NCBI GenBank assembly: GCA_024225895.1
Contig: JAAEMC010001026.1
Span: forward strand, 1 to 5,649
Source of the DNA: Desulfobacteraceae bacterium
GTDB taxonomy: Bacteria; Desulfobacterota; Desulfobacteria; Desulfobacterales; Desulfobacteraceae
Direction: 5' to 3'
DNA length: 5,649 nt
A program made the position numbers and the translations under genes. Below, one piece after another: positions 1-5,649 of this stretch (its first letter is position 1; the number at the start of each line of letters is the position of its first letter). The notes under the pieces are model-generated. The model saw only the letters and a program-made list of their open reading frames with translations. It ran no database searches and was not told the origin of the DNA.

Positions 1-166
1 ATGGGGATGTTCGTGATGGTTGAAAAGAGATCTAACCCGGATACTTCATGAGGTTACAGGCAATGAGAGTTTAACATGTTGAAATTAATGATTAATATTT
101 GTAAATTGAGGCAATAAATAAAATTGCAATGTCACCCTGGTGACGAAGCGGATTTACATATCCGGG
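1..166. other. Left-edge non-coding segment, possibly with the tail of an upstream gene
   Basis: No complete gene is visible here. Plus-strand frame 1 is open from the window edge to a TGA at 49-51 and would encode about 16 residues ending in NPDTS. This could be the C-terminus of a gene starting outside the window, but it is too short to judge. From about 52 to 130 the DNA is AT-rich with stops in the plus-strand frames. The 8-bp palindrome ATTGCAAT lies at 123-130, directly beside the palindrome at 131-144. The regulator gene at 167-931 ends at the right border, so any upstream plus-strand gene would be convergent with it. Confidence 0.4.
131..144 (-). terminator. 14-bp palindrome just past the IclR gene; weak terminator or operator
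   Basis: GTCACC-CT-GGTGAC is a perfect 6-bp inverted repeat with a 2-nt centre. Folded as RNA it would be a 5-bp stem with a 4-nt loop. It starts 23 nt past the stop of the minus-strand regulator gene. On that strand it is followed by ATTGCAATTTTATTT, a broken T-rich tract, so a weak intrinsic terminator is possible. The near-zero spacer and perfect symmetry are equally typical of a DNA-binding site for a dimeric regulator. The symmetry is seen directly; the role is inferred. Confidence 0.35.
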
Positions 167-931
167 CTAAGGATTACCCATTTTACTGGATAACTCGGAA
201 GTCGCCTCTAAAATGTCTGTTTTCATTTCTTCAAGTGTTCGGTGGGTCTGCCTCATAGAAGGACCTGAAATGCTCAACGCATAGGCAGGATAAGCGTTAT
301 GGTCAAAAATAGGAGAGCCAATACATCTAAGCCCCAAGGTCAATTCTTCATCATCAATGGCATATCGGTTCTGTCGGATTCTGCATAGCTCGGACTGAAA
401 TTCTTCTTTATCCGTGATTGTATTGGGTGTAAGCTGTTTGAATTCTGTGTTTTCAAGATAGTGAGTTAGCTCATGATCCGGTAGAAATGCCAGTATGGAT
501 TTTCCAAGAGCTGTGCAATACGCGGGAGCTTTGTCCCCCAACGCAGAATCCATTCTCAATACCTCAAGACTGTCAATTTTATCAATATGGATGATTTCCT
601 TATTTTTAAAAAATCCCAAGTTGATGGTTTCCTTGTACATCATGGAAAGCTTGTGCATATATGGCCTGGCGATTCGACGAATTTCAAACCGATTGGTCAC
701 CTTCATGGCCAGTTTCATGATTTTCAGTGTCGGCTGATATTTATTGCTGTCATTTTTCTCAACATACCCAAGATCCTTTAATGTGGAAATGAACCGATGG
801 CTTCCGGCACGATTTGTATCCATCAGTTTGGCTGCTTCAGTGACGCTTAACGCACCATGCTCGGCTAACAGTTCAAGAATCCTGATTCCCTTTTCCAGGG
901 AAGCAATTCTATAATACTTTTTATCTGCCAT
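167..931 (-). CDS. IclR-family transcriptional regulator
   Basis: A 254-residue protein of normal IclR length. Residues 7-68 form the N-terminal winged helix-turn-helix, with the recognition region around LSVTEAAKLMDTNRAGSHRF (28-47) and the wing around 55-67. Residues about 80-250 form the GAF-like effector-binding domain. Its family signatures are YCTALGKS (138-145), the segment RYAIDDEE (189-196), GLRCIGSPIFD (200-210) and a later ISGPSMR stretch. IclR proteins bind DNA as dimers or tetramers and respond to small metabolites, often intermediates of carboxylic or aromatic acid catabolism; nothing here identifies the ligand. The ATG is supported by an AAGGA on the minus strand (938-942), 6 nt upstream. 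The gene is divergent from the Lnt-like gene, with no catabolic operon in view, so its target is unknown. Autoregulation is common in the family. The family call is very secure. Confidence 0.96.
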   Translation of the reverse strand: MADKKYYRIASLEKGIRILELLAEHGALSVTEAAKLMDTNRAGSHRFISTLKDLGYVEKNDSNKYQPTLKIMKLAMKVTNRFEIRRIARPYMHKLSMMYKETINLGFFKNKEIIHIDKIDSLEVLRMDSALGDKAPAYCTALGKSILAFLPDHELTHYLENTEFKQLTPNTITDKEEFQSELCRIRQNRYAIDDEELTLGLRCIGSPIFDHNAYPAYALSISGPSMRQTHRTLEEMKTDILEATSELSSKMGNP

Positions 932-994
932 CCTTAATCCTTTTTAGGTTTGGTCACATATTAAGAGACGAGTGATCTGCTTGGATAGACAAAT

Positions 995-1022
995 ATTATG
1001 GCCATTTCTATTTTTTAGTCAA
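995..1022 (-). promoter_or_regulatory. Predicted sigma70-type promoter of the IclR gene
   Basis: Read on the minus strand, TTGACT (1017-1022, five of six matches to the -35 consensus) is followed after 16 bp by CATAAT (995-1000, five of six to the -10 consensus). Transcription would start near 988, giving a leader of about 57 nt before the ATG at 931. An 8-bp palindrome, ATGGCCAT (998-1005), overlaps the -10 element and spacer, where a bound repressor would block RNA polymerase. An imperfect inverted repeat, GGTCAC (952-957) with GTGATC (972-977), lies in the leader. Either could be an autoregulatory operator, but neither matches a known IclR operator that I can assert. Confidence 0.55.
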
Positions 1023-1355
1023 GGTAAATAAAAAAAATCCTTTGCTGCTAAAACTCAGGCATCCATCTTAAACGTTAAATTTCATTAACACATTTGGTTT
1101 AAGGCATTGGTGTTCCATTCTAAAAAAAAAGTGGGCATTTTATGAGCCACTATATTAGTATGTGCTGCAATGAAAATTTCTAACCGGGTTTTAATGACAT
1201 ACTCATTTTTTTTGTGGTCAATGATTAGTATCCGTGTACAGACTTTTCAGAGGCCTGGATTGTTATAGATATCATATTTATCCTTAACACTTTTGAAATA
1301 GGAAAAAGGCGATCAAGTCTATGATTTTGGGCCGAAAGCCTTGTTGTTATGGGCG

Positions 1356-1383
1356 TTGACTTCTTTTGTTATTTGATGATAAA
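1356..1383 (+). promoter_or_regulatory. Candidate promoter for the Lnt-like gene
   Basis: TTGACT (1356-1361, five of six to the -35 consensus) is followed after 16 bp by GATAAA (1378-1383, four of six to the -10 consensus). The start point would be near 1390, with a leader of about 95 nt before the ATG at 1484. The -10 element is weak and the region is AT-rich, so chance similarity is a real possibility. A second, poorer pair is TTGAAT (1421-1426) with TATTAA (1443-1448). Confidence 0.3.
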
Positions 1384-1471
1384 AATTCAATATCTTATAA
1401 ACACATAAACAGAGCCCGGATTGAATTATTCCGAGCCGTTACTATTAACCAAACAATGGGGCTGGTTCAAA

Positions 1472-1477
1472 AGAGGA
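1472..1477 (+). promoter_or_regulatory. Ribosome binding site fixing the start of the Lnt-like gene
   Basis: AGAGGA sits 6 nt before the ATG at 1484. The frame is open further upstream to a TTG at 1421, but that codon has no comparable Shine-Dalgarno sequence, and the extra 21 residues would be a polar leader unlike the family's N-terminus. The site therefore argues for 1484 as the start. Confidence 0.7.
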
Positions 1478-1483
1478 TTTCAC

Positions 1484-2974
1484 ATGAAAGAACAACAGAT
1501 GAAAACAAATATCCGGTCAGACAAAATATCCTACATCTGGTTGGGCATTGGTGCTGTTTTAATGGTATTTTCAAACGGGATATATTCCATTTCCCTGGCA
1601 GCATGGCTTTTCCCTGTTTTTGTGATGCGGTTCACAAGATTACAAACTCCCATAAAGGGATTTATCATTTCCCTTCTGGTTTGCAGCGCAGGATTGTTTA
1701 TCTCCTGGAAAGAGATTGGCATGATCCCTTTGCCCGCAATTTTCAGCATCGCTGTTGGCGGAGGGGTTACTGCGGCTGTTCTTTTTCAGATCGACCGGTT
1801 AGTTTCGTTAAAATTTGACGGGGTTCTATCAATGTTGGCCTTTCCCATGGCATGGACAGCAAGGGATTTTCTCCAATTTTTAGGGACAGGTGACTCCTGG
1901 GGTTCTTTAGCCTATACCCAATATGGCAATTTGCCGCTGATGCAGGTGGTCTCCGTCACTGGCCTCTGGGGGTTGATATTCCTGATCACCTGGCTGGCCC
2001 CGGTTGTCAATTTTTCATGGCAGCATGAATTCCAATGGTTAAAAATAAAAAGGACTGTACTCACTTTTGCCTGTGTTCTGTCACTCGTATTGATTTTTGG
2101 CGGCGCCAGGCTAAACTTTTTTGCGCCGGAATCAGAGACGGTCCGTATCGCATCCGTCACCACACCCGGCATTCGATCCCAGTTCAGGACACTGAAAAAA
2201 GAAGGAAAATTACCTGTGCTTCAAGATACGATTCAGGTAATGGAAGATCTCACGGAGAAGGCCGCCCATGCAAATACCAAGATCGTATTCTGGCAGGAAT
2301 ATGGTGCACTCATGGCAAAAGAAGAACAATCGGCCTTTATTGAGCGTGCGCAAAAAATTGCCAAAGACAAAAATATTTATCTCATGCCCGGAATGGGGGT
2401 GTTTAATTTTAAAGCGAAAAAAAATAGTGAAAACAAAGCTATTCTCATTGACCCGTCCGGGAATGTTGTGTGGGAATATTTAAAACATCATCTGGTACCC
2501 GGCGTTGAAGCGCCTTTTTTTGTTGAAGGAAAAGGCAGCATTCCTGAAGTTGAAACAGCCCATGGGAAAATGGCTGCGGTTATCTGCTATGATCTGGACT
2601 TTCCAGACTATATCCGAAAAGCCGGGCAAACAGGCGTTGACCTGTTGCTGGTCCCTTCTTTTGACTGGAAACAGATCACACCTCTGCATACCCATATGGG
2701 TGTATTCAGAGCCATTGAAAACGGATTTTCACTCATCCGGGCAACCGGGATGGGCCTGTCCATGGCAGTGGATTATCACGGCCGGTCCCTGGCCCAGGTC
2801 AACTATTTTACAAGTGATAATCCCATTATGTTTTCCGATATCCCGGCCAAAGGCGTAACAACGATCTACAACCATATCGGCAATTTTTTTGCCTGGATCT
2901 GCCTGGCCGGTATTCTGATATTAGTCATTCTGGCGCTGTTTCGTGTGAGAAAAGACAACCTCAATACTGCATAA
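1484..2974 (+). CDS. Apolipoprotein N-acyltransferase-like membrane nitrilase
   Basis: A 496-residue inner-membrane protein with Lnt architecture. About seven N-terminal membrane segments (near 16-30, 35-50, 57-75, 80-101, 112-130, 152-175 and 190-208) lead into a periplasmic carbon-nitrogen hydrolase domain (about 218-450). A final helix lies near 468-486. Lnt transfers an acyl chain from phospholipid to the N-terminal Cys of lipoproteins through a Glu-Lys-Cys triad. The counterparts here are E272 (in FWQEYG), K334 (in YLKHHLVPGVE) and C368 (in VICYD), with E342 matching a further conserved Glu. WGSLAYTQYGNLPLMQ (139-154) is also Lnt-like. Length resembles E. coli Lnt (512). Differences: Asp follows the Cys-Tyr pair where E. 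coli Lnt has Glu, and PSFDW (391-395) replaces the usual Asn-Asp-Ala-Trp segment. It may be a divergent Lnt or a paralogue using another acceptor. No terminator is evident before the GNAT gene 95 nt downstream. Confidence 0.88.
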   Translation: MKEQQMKTNIRSDKISYIWLGIGAVLMVFSNGIYSISLAAWLFPVFVMRFTRLQTPIKGFIISLLVCSAGLFISWKEIGMIPLPAIFSIAVGGGVTAAVLFQIDRLVSLKFDGVLSMLAFPMAWTARDFLQFLGTGDSWGSLAYTQYGNLPLMQVVSVTGLWGLIFLITWLAPVVNFSWQHEFQWLKIKRTVLTFACVLSLVLIFGGARLNFFAPESETVRIASVTTPGIRSQFRTLKKEGKLPVLQDTIQVMEDLTEKAAHANTKIVFWQEYGALMAKEEQSAFIERAQKIAKDKNIYLMPGMGVFNFKAKKNSENKAILIDPSGNVVWEYLKHHLVPGVEAPFFVEGKGSIPEVETAHGKMAAVICYDLDFPDYIRKAGQTGVDLLLVPSFDWKQITPLHTHMGVFRAIENGFSLIRATGMGLSMAVDYHGRSLAQVNYFTSDNPIMFSDIPAKGVTTIYNHIGNFFAWICLAGILILVILALFRVRKDNLNTA

Positions 2975-3069
2975 AAACCACGCTCTGCCTGCATGAAGAT
3001 GACGACCCTTTTCACAAAATTACCTATGGACAAACCATCAGATTTCTATTAAATCGTGCATACAAAAAA

Positions 3070-3555
3070 ATGATCAGAGAAATAAACAAAACCGATTTTA
3101 AAAACCTGGCTGCCCTGTCCATCCAAGTCTGGCTGCACACCTATGCAACCGACGGGATTCGCACCAGGATTTCAGACTATGTGCTGGACAGGTTCACCCC
3201 AGACTATTTTAAAAAAATTTACCACTCCAAAAATCAAAAATTGATTGTTTATGAAAAGGACAATCATCTGCTTGGTTTCATTACCATTGATCTGACTCCC
3301 CAATGCCCTGCAGACGCCTGCTCCGGGTATGAAATCGTCACTTTCTATGTCCAGGAACATTTTCAGGGAAAAGGAATTGGTTCCAAACTTTTGAAATCGG
3401 CAATGGAAAAATATGGAGCCAGGCTATGGCTGACCACATGGATTCATAATACGCCAGCCATAAAGTTCTATGAAAAAGCAGGATTTCAAAACATCGGCAC
3501 CACATATTTTGATCTGGAAGGTGAGAAACACAAGAATGTCATTTTGCAGCATTAA
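3070..3555 (+). CDS. GNAT-family N-acetyltransferase, PaiA-like
   Basis: A complete 161-residue, single-domain cytoplasmic GNAT enzyme, which would transfer acetyl from acetyl-CoA to an amine. Acetyl-CoA-binding motif A is clear at 99-104 (QGKGIG, fitting Q/R-x-x-G-x-G/A) after the beta-4 strand VTFYV (90-94). Motif B is WIHNTPAIKFYEKAGF (124-139), with N127 and the likely general acid Y134. The N-terminus (IREINKTDFKNLAALSIQVW) and the Trp-x-His-Asn segment resemble PaiA-type acetyltransferases, some of which acetylate spermidine or spermine, so a polyamine-like substrate is possible but unproven. The ATG at 3070 gives the canonical start with Ile-Arg at positions 2-3, but it is preceded only by an A-run, with no clear Shine-Dalgarno site. 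Translation may be weak or helped by the AT-rich leader. It lies 95 nt after the Lnt-like gene and 14 nt before the second GNAT gene. Confidence 0.9.
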   Translation: MIREINKTDFKNLAALSIQVWLHTYATDGIRTRISDYVLDRFTPDYFKKIYHSKNQKLIVYEKDNHLLGFITIDLTPQCPADACSGYEIVTFYVQEHFQGKGIGSKLLKSAMEKYGARLWLTTWIHNTPAIKFYEKAGFQNIGTTYFDLEGEKHKNVILQH

Positions 3556-3569
3556 CACCGGAGCATTTC

Positions 3570-4043
3570 ATGAATATTTATGAAGCAACAACCAAAGATA
3601 TCGGCCGGATGGCCAGACACCATGCAAAAATGTTTGAAGAAATATCAGAAAAGAACAGCCGGATAATTGAAGCAAAACGACTCAAGAAGATTGAAAAAGC
3701 GTATGCAAAAAAATTAGAAGAACAGATGCCGGTTGGAGCCTGCAAAGCCTGGGTGATGAAAGAGGACAGCCGGATTGTTGCCAGCGGCGCCATGACCATT
3801 TGCAGTTTCGTACCCGGTCCCGCAGATCTCAATGACCAGGTAGCCTATCTGCATAGCATATACACGGACAAAAATTTTCGGGGCAGGCGCTGCGCCAATA
3901 CCATCGTAGAAGAGATGATTAAACACTGCAAAGAAAACAGGATCAACCGTATGGTGTTAAATGCCAGTGAAGCCGCAAAACCCATCTATGAAAACCTAGG
4001 GTTTGTTTCGTCCCCCGACACCATGAGATTGTTCATCAAATAA
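3570..4043 (+). CDS. GNAT-family N-acetyltransferase
   Basis: A complete 157-residue GNAT enzyme, not closely similar to its upstream neighbour, so the pair does not look like a recent duplication. The N-terminal half includes a Lys/Glu-rich helical stretch (23-51). The core has strand VAYLHSIYT (91-99), motif A region FRGRRCANTI (103-112), then RMVLNASEAAKPIYENLGF (127-145) with the likely general acid Y140. The ASEA-x-x-x-IYENLGF ending is typical of a large group of uncharacterised GNATs, so the substrate cannot be named. Position 107, usually Gly in the R-x-x-G-x-A pyrophosphate loop, is Arg here, which could affect acetyl-CoA binding. The start is well supported by CGGAG (3559-3563), 6 nt before the ATG. 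The 14-nt gap to the preceding gene indicates co-transcription and probably shared control. Confidence 0.9.
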   Translation: MNIYEATTKDIGRMARHHAKMFEEISEKNSRIIEAKRLKKIEKAYAKKLEEQMPVGACKAWVMKEDSRIVASGAMTICSFVPGPADLNDQVAYLHSIYTDKNFRGRRCANTIVEEMIKHCKENRINRMVLNASEAAKPIYENLGFVSSPDTMRLFIK

Positions 4044-4099
4044 TCCATCCTCCCCTTTGAATTAAACCAGCAAATTTAAGTCCCCCCTTTCCCAACCTG

Positions 4100-4131
4100 T
4101 TAAAAAACCATTTTTCTTTTGAGTTTTTTAA
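4100..4131 (+). terminator. AT-rich inverted repeat after the second GNAT gene; possible terminator
   Basis: TTAAAAAAC (4100-4108) and GTTTTTTAA (4123-4131) are perfect 9-bp inverted arms around a 14-nt loop, about 57 nt past the GNAT stop. TAATTTTAG follows. The arms contain only one G-C pair each, so the hairpin would be weak and unlike a classic GC-rich intrinsic terminator, although A-tract/T-tract hairpins can work in either direction. The position between two same-strand genes with a wider gap fits a transcription-unit boundary. The repeat is seen directly; the termination role is inferred. Confidence 0.35.
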
Positions 4132-4243
4132 TAATTTTAGTTATTTCAACAAGCTGAAGTGCCTATAGTGCATGCATGTAGTTTTGATTATGAATAGAAT
4201 GTTGTGCAAATATTTTTTAATTGTGAACTAAAATTGGAGTGGA

Positions 4244-5649
4244 ATGGTGAAAGCGAAAAATTGTCTGTTATGGATGAAACTTCTGATTGTCATATTACTG
4301 CTGGTTGTTGGATGCGGCTCTGAAAAAGAAGCCCAAAAGGTGCAAGGCCTGGCCCTTATCGAGCAGGATCTGGAACAAAAAAAGATCACTAAAGAAGAAG
4401 CTCTGGTTTTCAAGGCTTTTGCCATGTTCAATCATCCGGACCTTCCGGATGAATATAAAATGGTGCGGCAGGTGCGTTCGGCCAGTCTTCTGTTGCTGGA
4501 AATAAAAACCAAATGGTCCACTTTTTCTGATCAAACAAAAAAACAGCTTCGCCCGTTCTATGTTTCACCGGCTGATGAAGATTGTTTTATTTACCAGGAT
4601 TGGAAGCCCAAAAGGGCCAAAAATTACGGCTTGATCAAGGAAGCCAATGCTGCAGATCCGACCGAACCACCCTCCCAGGCGCAGCGGAGCCGGATGAAAA
4701 AGCTGGAACCTGCTAACCAGGCCACCCTGATCTGGTATAAAAACAACAAGACCCAGAAAAAGATGGCCCGGATCGTACTTGAGGCATTTGACACAGACAA
4801 ACTATATGAAAATGAAACCCAATATCTTGGCTACAAACACATGCCGGATTACGTTGTAGAAGATACTCGGATCGATATATTCTTCGTCAAAGGGATGAAT
4901 TCAGATGGCCTGTGCGGCCCTTTGGGCAATTTTAACAACAACCGAAAATACTCAGGCTGGATCGCTATCAATACCAACCAGCTGGCCAAGAAAAACGCCA
5001 AGAAAATGATCAAAAGCGTGCTGACCCATGAATTGTTCCATGCATTGCAATATGCCATTGATTTTGGGGATGAGACCTGGTGGTGGTGGCAGGAGGCAAC
5101 GGCCACCTGGGCAGAACACCATTTTTATCGCAGCTATGACCGGGAGAAAATGTATATTACAGACTATTTATGGGATTATAAAATGCGGCTGAGCATGGCG
5201 CGGTATGGGAAAGGCGATTGCCATGAATATGCAGCCTATCTGTTTCCTCTTTATCTGGATCAGACAGAAGGAAATGACCGGATTGCAAAAATCTGGAAGG
5301 CTTGCGAACCAGCCAATAAAAAAGTCATGGATGTTTTAAAAAGCAATCCCAACAAGACATTTAAAGACCGGTTTAAAGGGTTTGCCCTGTGGCTGTATAA
5401 CCAGCCCCCTGTGAAAAACTATAAAGACAATGGCAAACCGCTCACTGACCTTGAACCCGAAATGGTTGAAGTCAGTGTCAAAAGCGACAACTCCCACCAG
5501 GCGGAACGCATGGTCATCCAGAATCTGGGTATTCTCATGGAATCCTGGCAGGTGGATGACGATTCAGTCAAATCCATTGATTTTTCCCTTGAAAAACTGC
5601 ATAAAAAGCACCCTTACGTGGGGGTATGGGCCATTATTAAAATTGCGGG
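4244..5649 (+). CDS. Lipoprotein with HExxH (gluzincin-type) metallopeptidase domain, 3'-truncated by the window
   Basis: 468 codons are readable without a stop before the edge, so the C-terminus is missing. Residues 1-24 are a lipoprotein signal peptide: Lys-rich start (K3, K5, K12), hydrophobic core 13-22 and lipobox VVGC with acceptor C24. Gly at +2 gives no inner-membrane retention signal, so outer-membrane anchoring is expected. A linker or pro-region (about 25-215) leads to a zinc-peptidase core. HELFH (262-266) gives H262 and H266 as ligands and E263 as catalytic base. E284, 17 residues on in QEATATWAE, is the probable third ligand, the HExxH-x(n)-E pattern of gluzincins. Four Trp (279-282) precede it. 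A helical stretch (HEYAAYLFPLYL) and a beta-rich region starting near 407 follow. It resembles large secreted peptidases of the MXAN_6640 kind, from memory only. GGAG (4236-4239) is 4 nt before ATG 4244 and 7 nt before GTG 4247, so either may be used. It may degrade extracellular protein or act on the envelope. Confidence 0.85.
   Translation, partial: MVKAKNCLLWMKLLIVILLLVVGCGSEKEAQKVQGLALIEQDLEQKKITKEEALVFKAFAMFNHPDLPDEYKMVRQVRSASLLLLEIKTKWSTFSDQTKKQLRPFYVSPADEDCFIYQDWKPKRAKNYGLIKEANAADPTEPPSQAQRSRMKKLEPANQATLIWYKNNKTQKKMARIVLEAFDTDKLYENETQYLGYKHMPDYVVEDTRIDIFFVKGMNSDGLCGPLGNFNNNRKYSGWIAINTNQLAKKNAKKMIKSVLTHELFHALQYAIDFGDETWWWWQEATATWAEHHFYRSYDREKMYITDYLWDYKMRLSMARYGKGDCHEYAAYLFPLYLDQTEGNDRIAKIWKACEPANKKVMDVLKSNPNKTFKDRFKGFALWLYNQPPVKNYKDNGKPLTDLEPEMVEVSVKSDNSHQAERMVIQNLGILMESWQVDDDSVKSIDFSLEKLHKKHPYVGVWAIIKIA

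Larger units (their letters stand above)
932..1483. other. Divergent intergenic region of about 550 bp
   Basis: This lies between the divergent IclR and Lnt-like genes. It is AT-rich with homopolymer runs (A runs near 1029-1038 and 1122-1131, a T run near 1206-1213) and stops in all frames. Besides the IclR promoter (995-1022) and a weaker plus-strand promoter candidate (1356-1383), I find no convincing gene or RNA. One 32-codon ORF (1170-1268) lacks a ribosome binding site. The stretch about 1023-1355 has no assigned feature. It is long for a simple divergent promoter region, so a small RNA or decayed gene cannot be excluded. Confidence 0.5.

Noticed and set aside
36..166. An 8-bp inverted match, CCCGGATA (36-43) with TATCCGGG (159-166), which might suggest flanking repeats.
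   Set aside because: It is a single 8-bp match across about 115 bp, which is plausible by chance, and there is no element between the copies.
1170..1268. A 32-codon plus-strand ORF in the divergent intergenic region, starting with ATG and partly hydrophobic.
   Set aside because: It has no ribosome binding site, contains a homopolymer T-run and shows no recognisable motif. An ORF this short is expected by chance.
1421..1483. An upstream TTG start extending the Lnt-like protein by 21 residues.
   Set aside because: The ATG at 1484 has AGAGGA at ideal spacing and gives a family-like N-terminus; the TTG does not.
1366..1818. A 150-codon ORF overlapping the start of the Lnt-like gene in another frame.
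   Set aside because: It begins with TTG without a good ribosome binding site, and its product is His/Cys/Arg-rich with no family features. The overlapping frame encodes a clear membrane protein.
2993..3052. A 19-codon ORF between the Lnt-like gene and the first GNAT gene.
   Set aside because: It is too short, lacks a convincing ribosome binding site and has no recognisable motif.
4169..4176. Palindrome TGCATGCA upstream of the lipoprotein gene as an operator.
   Set aside because: It is only 8 bp of alternating purine-pyrimidine sequence with no extended symmetry and no convincing promoter beside it.
4184..4200. Promoter-like pieces TTGATT and TAGAAT upstream of the lipoprotein gene.
   Set aside because: The two elements are only 5 bp apart, and neither has a partner at the 16-18 bp spacing a sigma70 promoter needs.

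Overview
The window is an ordinary-looking chromosomal stretch from a Gram-negative bacterium. It holds one IclR-type regulator on the minus strand, then three complete genes and one truncated gene on the plus strand. Moderate GC, AT-rich intergenic DNA, codon use mixing CTG/GCC/CGG with AAA/ATT, a lipoprotein signal peptide and an Lnt-type membrane nitrilase all point to a proteobacterium-like, outer-membrane-bearing organism. My best guess is a marine-type sulfate reducer of the Desulfobacterota (Desulfobacterales). That is inference from protein flavour, not a search result.

Layout: 1-166 is the tail of unknown upstream sequence, with a 14-bp palindrome (131-144) just past the regulator's stop. 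167-931 (minus) encodes a full-length IclR-family regulator, with a good sigma70-type promoter at 995-1022. About 550 bp of AT-rich divergent intergenic DNA follows. 1484-2974 (plus) encodes an eight-helix apolipoprotein N-acyltransferase-like protein whose Glu-Lys-Cys triad is intact (E272, K334, C368). After a 95-nt gap come two GNAT acetyltransferases, 3070-3555 (PaiA-like) and 3570-4043, separated by 14 nt and almost certainly co-transcribed. A 200-nt spacer with an AT-rich inverted repeat precedes 4244-5649. That gene runs off the right edge and encodes a lipoprotein with an HELFH metalloprotease motif and a downstream Glu ligand (a gluzincin-type peptidase).

How they may work together: the Lnt-like gene and the two GNATs could form one plus-strand transcription unit, divergent from the IclR regulator, which may control itself and perhaps its neighbour. 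The lipoprotein would need lipidation, so an Lnt-like enzyme nearby is thematically compatible, but no direct functional link can be shown. I see no CRISPR, tRNA/rRNA, insertion sequence or recognisable defence system. The most noteworthy items are the atypical post-cysteine segment of the Lnt-like enzyme and the lipoprotein metalloprotease with its run of four tryptophans.
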